From NCBI GenBank assembly GCA_022729835.1, contig DZBC01000012.1:1-18533 (forward strand): 18,533 nucleotides of DNA. The letters run 5' to 3'. The DNA comes from Sulfuricurvum sp. (GTDB lineage Bacteria; Campylobacterota; Campylobacteria; Campylobacterales; Sulfurimonadaceae). The notes under the pieces are model-generated. The model was not told where the DNA came from and ran no database searches. It worked only from the letters and a program-made list of their open reading frames with translations. Below are positions 7,957-14,199 of this stretch, piece after piece. Position 1 is the first letter of the stretch. Each line of letters begins with the position of its first letter. The translations under genes were made by a program, and so were the position numbers.

Positions 7957-9108
7957 CTAAAGCCCTGTATGCCCTCTCATAAAATCATCATAACTCTTTT
8001 CAAATGTCCGCTCTCGCATCAACTTACTTCCGGTACTGCCCATTTGTTGGCGTAAAGCACTATTTTCGATCAGCTCAAGCAGACGTGCGATCCATACCTG
8101 AGGCTGGCTGATGGGAATCAAAAAGCCGCTTTCACCTTCATGTACAATCTCACGCACGCCCCCCTCATCGCTCACCACCGCGCACAAACCGCTGGCCTGC
8201 GCTTCCATCACGGCCTGCCCCAGCGTCTCTGTGGTTGACGCAAACACAAACAGATCGCTCGAAGCATAAAGTTCAGAAAGCGTCATCCCGCCTTGGCGTC
8301 CCAGAAAGTGCATCTGCGGCGGATGATCCACGGGTATTTCTCCTTCACCGACAAAAACAAAGTCAACCACTTGCTTACATGTAACCAGTACCTGACACGC
8401 CAAATCGTAGAGCAGATCGAAACGCTTCTCGACACTCAAGCGCCCTACATAGAGTACTTTAAGGCTCTCACGTCTGATACCCAGCTCTTCCCAAAGCTCC
8501 ATTCGTCGATGTGCGCAAGAGAAACGGCTGGTATCTATCCCCGCATGCAAGGTCACAATACGACTCTGAGGCACACCGACTTGCTCGTGCAACACCGATT
8601 CAAAACCTTTTGAACGTGCAAACACCAACACCATACGCCGATAAAATACGCGCATTACCCACCCTGTGATCTGCGCGGCAAAATCCCAACGCAGATTCTC
8701 CCGCAGGTAAGCCGGAAAATCGGTATGGTAGGTGGCCGTAGTCGGAATACCCATCAACCTTGAAAGCAGCAGCGCGCTCCAACCCAAGGGCCCAGGCGTC
8801 GAAATATGGATAAGGTCGGGGCGGATACGGCGCAAATGACGATAAAAAGAGATAAAAGGGGGCGTTAGCACCAAATACTGCGTCTTGTAAAAAGGCATAC
8901 GCATTTTGAGCAAAGGACGCACATTGATGACTTTGCCCTCACTCTGCGCTTCGCAGAGCGGCGAAGAGGTGAGCACATGAAAAGCGTCGCCGCGTGCTTT
9001 GGCCATAGCGGCAAGATCATTGATAAAGCGCGACACACCGTTGGCGTCATAAACCGTATCGCTAACCAAAACGATGCGGGGTCGGGGGAGTGTGTCGGTC
9101 GTGTCCAT
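7957..9108 (-). CDS. GT4-family glycosyltransferase, possible glycolipid synthase (Agt-like)
   Basis: This is a 383-residue GT-B fold glycosyltransferase of family 4, retaining type, transferring a sugar from a nucleotide donor. Visible signs: the N-terminal Rossmann start PRIVLVSDTVYDANGVSRFI, the acceptor-side TATYHTDFPAYL, LHAGIDTSRF before the linker, VLYVGRLSVEKRFDLL opening the second domain, and the donor-site E-x7-E (E294 and E302 in TETLGQAVMEAQASG). There is no signal peptide; such enzymes sit at the inner face of the cytoplasmic membrane. The divergent neighbour is a PlcP-like phosphoesterase. In other proteobacteria a GT4 enzyme (Agt) next to PlcP glycosylates the diacylglycerol that PlcP releases. 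I infer the same job here. The alternative is a mannosyltransferase of surface glycan synthesis. Starts are 69 bp apart. Confidence 0.85.
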   Translation of the reverse strand: MDTTDTLPRPRIVLVSDTVYDANGVSRFINDLAAMAKARGDAFHVLTSSPLCEAQSEGKVINVRPLLKMRMPFYKTQYLVLTPPFISFYRHLRRIRPDLIHISTPGPLGWSALLLSRLMGIPTTATYHTDFPAYLRENLRWDFAAQITGWVMRVFYRRMVLVFARSKGFESVLHEQVGVPQSRIVTLHAGIDTSRFSCAHRRMELWEELGIRRESLKVLYVGRLSVEKRFDLLYDLACQVLVTCKQVVDFVFVGEGEIPVDHPPQMHFLGRQGGMTLSELYASSDLFVFASTTETLGQAVMEAQASGLCAVVSDEGGVREIVHEGESGFLIPISQPQVWIARLLELIENSALRQQMGSTGSKLMRERTFEKSYDDFMRGHTGL

Positions 9109-9177
9109 ACTGAAATGTTAATGCGCTAAAGTCGCACCATCAATACACCAACAGCACAAAACGGTTACAGGCAGGCC

Positions 9178-9930
9178 ATGCACTATCGATCCATCTTCAT
9201 CTCCGATGTCCATCTAGGTTCCCGTCACGCGCAGGCCGACGCCCTTTTGGACTTCATGAAGGATAACGAAAGCGACGCACTCTATCTCGTCGGTGACATT
9301 ATCGACGGCTGGGCGCTCAAGCGCCGTTGGGTCTGGCCACAGGCGCACTCTGACGTGGTTCAAAAGCTCTTGCGTAAAGCGCGCAAAGGGACCCATGTGA
9401 CCTATGTTTTGGGCAACCACGATGAGTTTGTGCGCTCTTTTTTACCGCTCAATCTTGGCGATCATTTTGAAGTGGTCAACGAAGCAATCTACAAAGCAGC
9501 CAATGGCAAACGCTATCTCGTCACCCACGGCGACTTTTTTGACTCCATCACCATGACCAAAAAATGGCTTGCGGAGTTCGGCGATATCAGCTACAACCTC
9601 CTGCTCAAACTCAACCGCCCCATCAATACCTTTCGCCGACTTATCGGCTACAAACGCTACTGGTCGCTCTCAAGCTATGCCAAACAAAACGTCAAAAAAG
9701 CAGTTATGTTCATCGATGATTTTGAAAAAGTCCTCTGCATCGAAGCAAACCGCCGTGAGCTCGATGGCGTCATCTGCGGCCACATCCACCACGCCGAACA
9801 TAAACATATCGATAACATCACCTACCTCAACTGCGGCGACTGGGTCGAAAGCGCCACCGCCGTGGTCGAGACGATGGAAGGCGAATGGCAAATCATCCGC
9901 TTCCATGAAGCGCCCGTAGAGGTGGTTTAA
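9178..9930 (+). CDS. Calcineurin-like phosphoesterase, PlcP-like (LpxH superfamily)
   Basis: This 250-residue metallophosphoesterase has a full di-metal site: SDVHLGS (D10, H12), VGDIIDGW (D40), GNHDE (79-83), THGD (H117) and CGHIHH (201-205). It belongs to the family generally labelled UDP-2,3-diacylglucosamine diphosphatase. From memory, however, the blocks GDIIDGW, RRWVWPQ, HSDVVQKLLRKARKGT, YWSLSSYAK and NCGDWVES resemble PlcP, the phospholipase C of alphaproteobacteria and marine bacteria that cleaves phosphatidyl lipids to diacylglycerol when phosphate is scarce. The adjacent divergent GT4 gene supports this reading. A role in lipid A synthesis (LpxH) cannot be ruled out. There is no signal peptide, so it is cytoplasmic and membrane-associated. 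The ribosome binding site is weak (GGCAGG). Confidence 0.85.
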   Translation: MHYRSIFISDVHLGSRHAQADALLDFMKDNESDALYLVGDIIDGWALKRRWVWPQAHSDVVQKLLRKARKGTHVTYVLGNHDEFVRSFLPLNLGDHFEVVNEAIYKAANGKRYLVTHGDFFDSITMTKKWLAEFGDISYNLLLKLNRPINTFRRLIGYKRYWSLSSYAKQNVKKAVMFIDDFEKVLCIEANRRELDGVICGHIHHAEHKHIDNITYLNCGDWVESATAVVETMEGEWQIIRFHEAPVEVV

Positions 9931-9997
9931 GGATCACTCAATCTGCCATAGACAAAGCAGCATCAGGCAGTTTTGTCGGGTTACATGTAAAAAATAA

Positions 9998-10017
9998 GTA
10001 TTATGTCACCTAATTTT
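9998..10017. repeat. Left inverted repeat of the toxin-antitoxin cassette
   Basis: This 20-bp sequence is the reverse complement, with one mismatch, of 11801-11820. It lies 8 bp after a TTACATGTAA copy (9981-9990), in the non-coding gap between the phosphoesterase and antitoxin genes. The rest of that gap (9931-10125) is AT-rich and holds no other gene that I can see. Confidence 0.75.
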
Positions 10018-10076
10018 ATGTTTAAAATACACTCTGGTTTTGAAAATTATCTTATCGGGAAGAGCACCTAAAATTC

Positions 10077-10108
10077 TTTTGGTACCTCTTTTGCTATACT
10101 TACCAAAA
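10077..10108 (+). promoter_or_regulatory. Promoter and inverted-repeat operator of the toxin-antitoxin operon
   Basis: TTTTGGTA (10077-10084) and TACCAAAA (10101-10108) are perfect 8-bp inverted arms 16 bp apart. The -10-like TATACT (10095-10100) directly abuts the right arm. An XRE protein binding both arms would cover the promoter, the usual autoregulation of antitoxins. The ribosome binding site AAAGGA follows, about 6 bp before ATG 10126. Confidence 0.65.
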
Positions 10109-10125
10109 CCACAGAAAGGAATCTC

Positions 10126-11265
10126 ATGAGCGAAGCGTTGATAGCCCCAAGCACCCTTATTTGGGCGAGACAAAGAGCCCATCTCACTATCGACCGTATC
10201 GCTCAGAAATTCGCCAAAATCGAGCTTTGGGAGCGTGGTGAAGCCAGACCCACCTTTGCCCAAGCGCAAAAGCTAGCGACCTATCTCCAAGTCCCTTTTG
10301 GGTATCTTTTTCTCCCGACTCCACCCATCGAAGAGCTACCCATCCCCGACCTTCGCACACTCGGAAGCCACCCGATAGTCGATATTAGCCCCGATTTTAG
10401 AGACCTTCTAAACTCCATCTCACTCAAACAACAATGGTACAAAGAGCACCTACTCTCCGAAGGTGAAACCCCAAAACCATATCTCGCCAAGCACACCATC
10501 CAAAGCGGCAAAATCGCCATCGCCAATGACATCATCTCTACTTTGGAGCTAACAAGTCTAATAGGCAAAAACCTCGATAAAAAAATCCTACTCGGCAAAC
10601 TCGCCGATGCAAGCGAAAACGCTGGCATACTCGTCATGAAAAACGGCATCGTCGGTAACAATACACACAAAAAGCTCTCCATCGAAGAGTTTAGGGGATT
10701 TTCTATCTACGACCCTATCGCACCGCTTGTTTTTATCAATTCCACCGATGCTATCGCAGGTCAAATCTTTACTCTTGTCCATGAGCTAGTCCATCTTTGG
10801 ATTGGTGAGGCGGGCATATCTTCTCTTGACTTTGAACACACCGACAACCAAATCGAGCACTTTTGCAACGCCGTCACCACTGAAATCCTCATACCAAAAG
10901 AGCTCATGCTTGCAAATTTTGACACAACAAAACCAGCCCAATACCAAACCCTTGCCAATACATTTTCCGTAAGCACTTTAGCCATACTCAATCGCCTTTA
11001 CAATCTCGGCTTGTTGAGTCAAGACCAACGCAAAACACTCACCAAGCTTGAACAAGATAATTTTGATGCTCAACCCAAAAATGAGAGTTCAAAAAGCGGA
11101 GGCGATTTTTATCGCACCCTCAAAACCAAAAATGGCAATCTTTTTTCTGTTGCCTTGATAGCCTCCACACTCAACGGCAAAACCACCTACAAGGAAGCGG
11201 CATCTTTGCTTGATACCAGTATCAAAGGTATTGACAAATATGCCAAACACCTAGGGGTGATGTGA
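10126..11265 (+). CDS. XRE-ImmA antitoxin / Zn-metallopeptidase regulator (COG2856 type)
   Basis: This 379-residue protein fuses a Cro/C1-type helix-turn-helix (about residues 15-65: IWARQRAHLTIDRIAQKF, WERGEARPTFAQAQKLATYL, followed by VPFGYLFLP) to an ImmA/IrrE-like Zn protease domain. The protease motif is HELVH (219-223), with E244 in QIEHFCNAVTTEILIP as the likely third ligand. Such proteins act as antitoxin and repressor; the protease part may cut a repressor or itself under stress. The start follows AAAGGA, and the inverted-repeat operator upstream suggests autoregulation. The stop and the downstream toxin start overlap as TGATG, so translation is coupled. The pair lies between inverted repeats and is probably acquired. 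Confidence 0.9.
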   Translation: MSEALIAPSTLIWARQRAHLTIDRIAQKFAKIELWERGEARPTFAQAQKLATYLQVPFGYLFLPTPPIEELPIPDLRTLGSHPIVDISPDFRDLLNSISLKQQWYKEHLLSEGETPKPYLAKHTIQSGKIAIANDIISTLELTSLIGKNLDKKILLGKLADASENAGILVMKNGIVGNNTHKKLSIEEFRGFSIYDPIAPLVFINSTDAIAGQIFTLVHELVHLWIGEAGISSLDFEHTDNQIEHFCNAVTTEILIPKELMLANFDTTKPAQYQTLANTFSVSTLAILNRLYNLGLLSQDQRKTLTKLEQDNFDAQPKNESSKSGGDFYRTLKTKNGNLFSVALIASTLNGKTTYKEAASLLDTSIKGIDKYAKHLGVM

Positions 11266-11747
11266 TGTTGTTTCTGCTCGATGCCAATGCCCTAATCGAA
11301 GCCAACAAGCGCTACTACGCAAAAGATATTTGCCCTGCTTTTTGGGATTTTTTGGATGCCAAATCCAACGACATCAAGAGCATCAAAAGTGTTTATGATG
11401 AACTGCTCAAAGGCAACGATGAGCTTGTGAACTGGGCAAAAGAGCGAAAAGAGTTGTTTTTATCGGTCGATGACAAAGGTACACAAATTGAGTTTGGTGG
11501 TATTGCTTCATTTTTATCAACATCAAAATACGCACAATCAAAAGATTTTGGGAGGTTTATGGGCGGTGCCGACCCTTGGATTATCGCCAAAGCCAAACTC
11601 CTCAATGCCACTGTTGTAACCCATGAAAAATCGATTGACAATAATGCTAAACGACCAAAAATCCCAAATATCTGTGCTGATTTGGGTGTAAAAGTAGTCA
11701 ATACATTTGACCTAATACGCATCAACGGCGGACAATTTATACTATGA
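11265..11747 (+). CDS. PIN-like toxin (DUF4411 family)
   Basis: The protein is about 160 residues and a probable ribonuclease toxin. MLFLLDANALIEANKRYYAKDICPAFWDF at the N-terminus carries the first acidic residue of the PIN active site (D in LLDAN). GGADPWIIAKAKLLNATVVTHE contains the central conserved Asp and the family signature, followed by KIPNICADLGVKVVNTFDLI, typical of DUF4411. ATG 11265 overlaps the antitoxin stop (TGATG); GTG 11262 is an alternative start. It works with the upstream XRE-ImmA protein as a toxin-antitoxin module; the cleavage target is unknown. TATAGTCACTATA, a perfect 13-bp palindrome just after the stop (11749-11761), may help end the transcript. Confidence 0.88.
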   Translation: MLFLLDANALIEANKRYYAKDICPAFWDFLDAKSNDIKSIKSVYDELLKGNDELVNWAKERKELFLSVDDKGTQIEFGGIASFLSTSKYAQSKDFGRFMGGADPWIIAKAKLLNATVVTHEKSIDNNAKRPKIPNICADLGVKVVNTFDLIRINGGQFIL

Positions 11748-11763
11748 GTATAGTCACTATAAA

Positions 11764-12001
11764 AGAGTTTGAACCACTTACAAGCCACCAACAAAGCATC
11801 AAAATAAGGTGACATAATACCTAATAAACCCAAGTAATCGGCAAGCTTGAAGGTGAGAAATGGCAAACCACCTAAAGCGCCTACTGCGTCCATCCAAAAA
11901 GCCAAAGCGGGATTTTTTGGGTGGGTGGTGAAATCGGCATCGATGGCTAGGTAACTCTCATCTAGGTCTTTGAGTACAAAACATAAACCACACTTATGGA
12001 T
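11764..12001 (-). pseudogene. Remnant reading frame of unknown function, interrupted by the cassette end
   Basis: From 12001 leftward the minus strand stays open in the same frame as the helicase gene, straight after its TGA at 12002-12004. It reads as protein-like sequence: IHKCGLCFVLKDLDESYLA, then THPKNPALAFWMDAVGALGG, LPFLTFKLADYLGLLGIMSP and YFDALLVACKWFK. There is no credible start codon with a ribosome binding site (ATG 11905 is internal). The right inverted repeat of the cassette falls in GIMSPYF. I do not recognise the family. Either the 5' part of another gene was lost or the helicase once extended further. Confidence 0.4.
11801..11820. repeat. Right inverted repeat of the toxin-antitoxin cassette
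   Basis: This 20-bp sequence is the inverted copy of 9998-10017 with one mismatch. It lies 53 bp after the toxin stop codon and inside an open minus-strand frame, where it is read as GIMSPYF. Confidence 0.75.
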
Positions 12002-13267
12002 TCACATCGGCGCACAGGTCAACCGCACAAACTCCAGTGCCTTAGGATGCACAAATGCCAGCCGACTCCAGGCTCTTGGCGGGGGCGTGAGGATAAGGCG
12101 TGATGGGGTGATGGCGCGTGAGAGCCCCACGTAAAACTGCGACGGGGCGAAGATTTCGGAGGTATCGACGATCAGATCAAGCAGGCTCATCCCTTGAGAT
12201 TTGTGGATGGTGATCGCAAACGCGAGCTGCAGCGGCAATTGCACCAGTGTAAAGAGCGCCACTTCGCGCAGCTCTTTTTTGCCCCCTTCGCTCACCTCTT
12301 TCCAGAGCGTTTTGGGCGTCTGCGTCGCTTCGACCTTGATGACGCTGCCGTTTTCTTTGCATACATGTAAGGCGTTTGGTTCGCACTTGACCACCACCGC
12401 GCGCTCGCCGTTGTAGTAGTTCCACGCATTGCGCGTAAAGAGCACGGGCGCGCCCACTTTGAGCCGCAGCAGACGCTCGACTCTGGCATCGTCAAAAAAG
12501 CGCTCGATCTCAGCGTCTTTACATGTAGGCTCATGGCGGATCACCTGCGCCGCGTAGCGTACCTCGGGTGCGTCGATCAGCTCAAGCTGCGCTTCGTTGT
12601 GCGCTCTGGCCGAATCGTTGCGCCCAAAGAGCAGCGTGTAGGTGCGCAGATCTTCGGGCAGGGGTGCGACCAAGCGATCCAAAAAGGCCTCCTCCTCTTG
12701 GTCAATGCGGCAAAAACGCACCGCATCGAGCAGCCGCACAAAGGCCTCGTCGCTGGTGCGATAGACCGTACGAAGCGTGATCGTCTCAAACCCGAAACGC
12801 CCCCAGCTCTCGCTCTCAAACGCAAAGCGCACGCTCCCGCCGCGCACCACGGGCGGCAACTGCAAAAAGTCCCCGACCGCCAAAATCATCCCCGAAAAGC
12901 CCGCCTGAAGCAGCCTATAACGGATCATCTCCAGCACCTCGGCGCTCACCATCGAGATCTCATCGATGATGATGCACTCCATCGACGCAATGAGCTTGTG
13001 CAGTTTTTTACTCAGCGGCAATTTGCCCTGACGCTCCAGCGCTTCGAGGTTATCGCAGATCCCCAGATCAAAAAAGCTGTGCAGGGTCTGACCGCCGAGC
13101 AGCGTAGCGGCCATGCCGGTAGAGGCGAGACGCGCGACCTTTTTGGCGTCGCGCTCAAGCAAGGCAATCAGGCCGCGTGTGAGCGTCGTCTTGCCCACGC
13201 CCGCCCCGCCGGTGAGAAAGAGGGCACGTTTTTGCTCTAAAAAGGTAAGAAGTTCGGCACTTTGCAT
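12002..13267 (-). CDS. Pif1/RecD-like superfamily 1B DNA helicase
   Basis: This is a 421-residue ATP-dependent helicase moving 5' to 3' on single-stranded DNA. Motifs in order: Walker A GGAGVGKTT (20-28, K26), motif Ia ASTGMAATLLGGQTLHSFF (48-66), Walker B IIIDEIS (99-105), motif III AVGDFLQLPPV, the motif IV region LRTVYRT, and motif V/VI TIHKSQGMSL followed by FYVGLSRAI. Length and motifs fit bacterial Pif1-like proteins, which act in replication restart and G-quadruplex unwinding; RecD2 proteins are much longer. It is divergent from the M23 peptidase gene, with a 32-bp shared promoter gap. No Shine-Dalgarno sequence is evident. A reading frame continues past its stop in the same frame (see the remnant at 11764-12001). 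Confidence 0.92.
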   Translation of the reverse strand: MQSAELLTFLEQKRALFLTGGAGVGKTTLTRGLIALLERDAKKVARLASTGMAATLLGGQTLHSFFDLGICDNLEALERQGKLPLSKKLHKLIASMECIIIDEISMVSAEVLEMIRYRLLQAGFSGMILAVGDFLQLPPVVRGGSVRFAFESESWGRFGFETITLRTVYRTSDEAFVRLLDAVRFCRIDQEEEAFLDRLVAPLPEDLRTYTLLFGRNDSARAHNEAQLELIDAPEVRYAAQVIRHEPTCKDAEIERFFDDARVERLLRLKVGAPVLFTRNAWNYYNGERAVVVKCEPNALHVCKENGSVIKVEATQTPKTLWKEVSEGGKKELREVALFTLVQLPLQLAFAITIHKSQGMSLLDLIVDTSEIFAPSQFYVGLSRAITPSRLILTPPPRAWSRLAFVHPKALEFVRLTCAPM

Positions 13268-13271
13268 GGGG

Positions 13272-13277
13272 TATAAT
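13272..13277 (+). promoter_or_regulatory. -10 element for the M23 peptidase gene
   Basis: A perfect TATAAT lies 22 bp before ATG 13300, with the ribosome binding site GGGAGGG between. The 32-bp gap (13268-13299) is shared with the divergent helicase gene, so the two promoters must overlap. Confidence 0.65.
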
Positions 13278-13299
13278 TGTAGCCAAAAGGGAGGGTCTG

Positions 13300-14130
13300 A
13301 TGCGGTTTTTGATCTTTTTATGGTGCTGCGCGGTGGCGATGTTTGGCGCAGAGGCGGCCAAAGGCGCGACGGCGCTCATCGAGTTTGCCAAAATCCCCAA
13401 AAACGCGTCGCTCAGCTTTGAAGGACGCGACATAGCGCTGCTGCGCCATCCCGCCAAAGCGGACACCTACTTCGCCCTCATCGCCATCGACTACCGCAGC
13501 ACCGCGAGAGAGAGCGCCCTACATGTACGCTACAGCGGGGGCGAAAAAAAGATTCCGCTCACCGTCACCGAGGGCAACTACACCCAAGAGACGCTCAGCG
13601 TCGCGCAAGAGAAGGTCACCCCCTCAAAAGAGCAGCGCGAACGTACCGAACGCGAATACGCCGAAGCGATGGCGATCTACCGCACCCACAGCCCCCTTCG
13701 CCTCTGGAGCCGTCCCTTTTTACTGCCCATGCAAAGCCCCATCACCAGCCCCTTTGGTACCGCGCGCATCTACAATGGTACGCTCTCAGGATTTCACGGC
13801 GGCACCGATTTTCGCGCCGCTATCGGTACCCCCGTACACGCCGCCAACAGCGGCAAAGTGGTACTCGCCAAAGATCGTTTCTATGCGGGAGGATCGGTCG
13901 TCATCGACCACGGAGAGGGGATCTACACCACCTATTACCACCTCAGCGCCTTACATGTAAGCGTCGGCGATAGCGTGGCGCAAGGTGCTGTGATCGGCCT
14001 AAGCGGAAAAAGCGGAAGGGTAAGCGGGCCGCATCTGCACTACGGCGTAATGCTCCAAGGGCTAAGCGTCGATCCGTTGCAGTTTCATGCGCAGATCGAG
14101 CGGCTCTTCCTCTCTGCGTCACGCAACTGA
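13300..14130 (+). CDS. Secreted M23 peptidoglycan endopeptidase
   Basis: This 276-residue Zn-dependent peptidase probably cuts peptide cross-links of peptidoglycan in the periplasm. The signal peptide is at about 1-17 (MRFLIFLWCCAVAMFGA). A less conserved N-terminal region, about 20-130, includes a charged stretch (KEQREREREYAEA-like, about 108-125). The LytM domain is at about 140-262: SPFGTARIYNG, H166-x3-D170 in FHGGTDFRA, YHLSALHV, and H245-L-H247 in GPHLHYG, giving the complete Zn site. Relatives in Campylobacter and Helicobacter set helical cell shape or release daughter cells; which of these applies is unknown. Strong promoter and GGGAGGG ribosome binding site. Two TTACATGTAA-family copies lie inside (13519, 13951), both read Ala-Leu-His-Val. 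Confidence 0.93.
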   Translation: MRFLIFLWCCAVAMFGAEAAKGATALIEFAKIPKNASLSFEGRDIALLRHPAKADTYFALIAIDYRSTARESALHVRYSGGEKKIPLTVTEGNYTQETLSVAQEKVTPSKEQRERTEREYAEAMAIYRTHSPLRLWSRPFLLPMQSPITSPFGTARIYNGTLSGFHGGTDFRAAIGTPVHAANSGKVVLAKDRFYAGGSVVIDHGEGIYTTYYHLSALHVSVGDSVAQGAVIGLSGKSGRVSGPHLHYGVMLQGLSVDPLQFHAQIERLFLSASRN

Positions 14131-14163
14131 CACCCCCCTTATATCTCTTTTATGACTCCATGA

Positions 14164-14193
14164 TACAATAGAGCATTTCTCAACCTTAGGAGG
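14164..14193 (+). promoter_or_regulatory. Promoter -10 and strong ribosome binding site for the VWA gene
   Basis: TACAAT (14164-14169) is followed about 20 bp later by TTAGGAGGT, a near-perfect Shine-Dalgarno sequence, 6-7 bp before ATG 14200. This is among the strongest translation signals in the window and fixes the start. Confidence 0.6.
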
Positions 14194-14199
14194 TGTTGT

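Larger units (their letters stand above)
9998..11820. mobile_element. Candidate mobile cassette: toxin-antitoxin pair bounded by inverted repeats
   Basis: GTATTATGTCACCTAATTTT at 9998-10017 and AAAATAAGGTGACATAATAC at 11801-11820 are inverted copies matching at 19 of 20 positions. Between them lie only the XRE-ImmA and PIN genes. The inner DNA looks more AT-rich than the helicase and peptidase genes to its right. No transposase is present and no convincing target-site duplication was found (AATAA flanks both ends but two bases off register on the right). It could be a non-autonomous cassette moved by an enzyme encoded elsewhere. Confidence 0.5.

Noticed and set aside
9178..9930. Confident assignment as LpxH of lipid A synthesis
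   Set aside because: The sequence blocks and the GT4 neighbour look more like PlcP; without a tree the gene symbol was left empty.
9991..11828. AATAA as target-site duplication of the cassette
   Set aside because: The copies at 9993-9997 and 11823-11827 are not in register with the repeat ends (two extra bases on the right), and the region is AT-rich.
12002..12004. TGA read as selenocysteine or by readthrough, extending the helicase
   Set aside because: The helicase motifs are complete before it, no SECIS-like hairpin was evident, and the extension is cut by the cassette end. Kept only as an open question in the remnant finding.
12533..13240. Long plus-strand open frame of 235 codons under the helicase
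   Set aside because: It is antisense to fully motif-supported helicase sequence, has unusual composition, and no recognisable domain.
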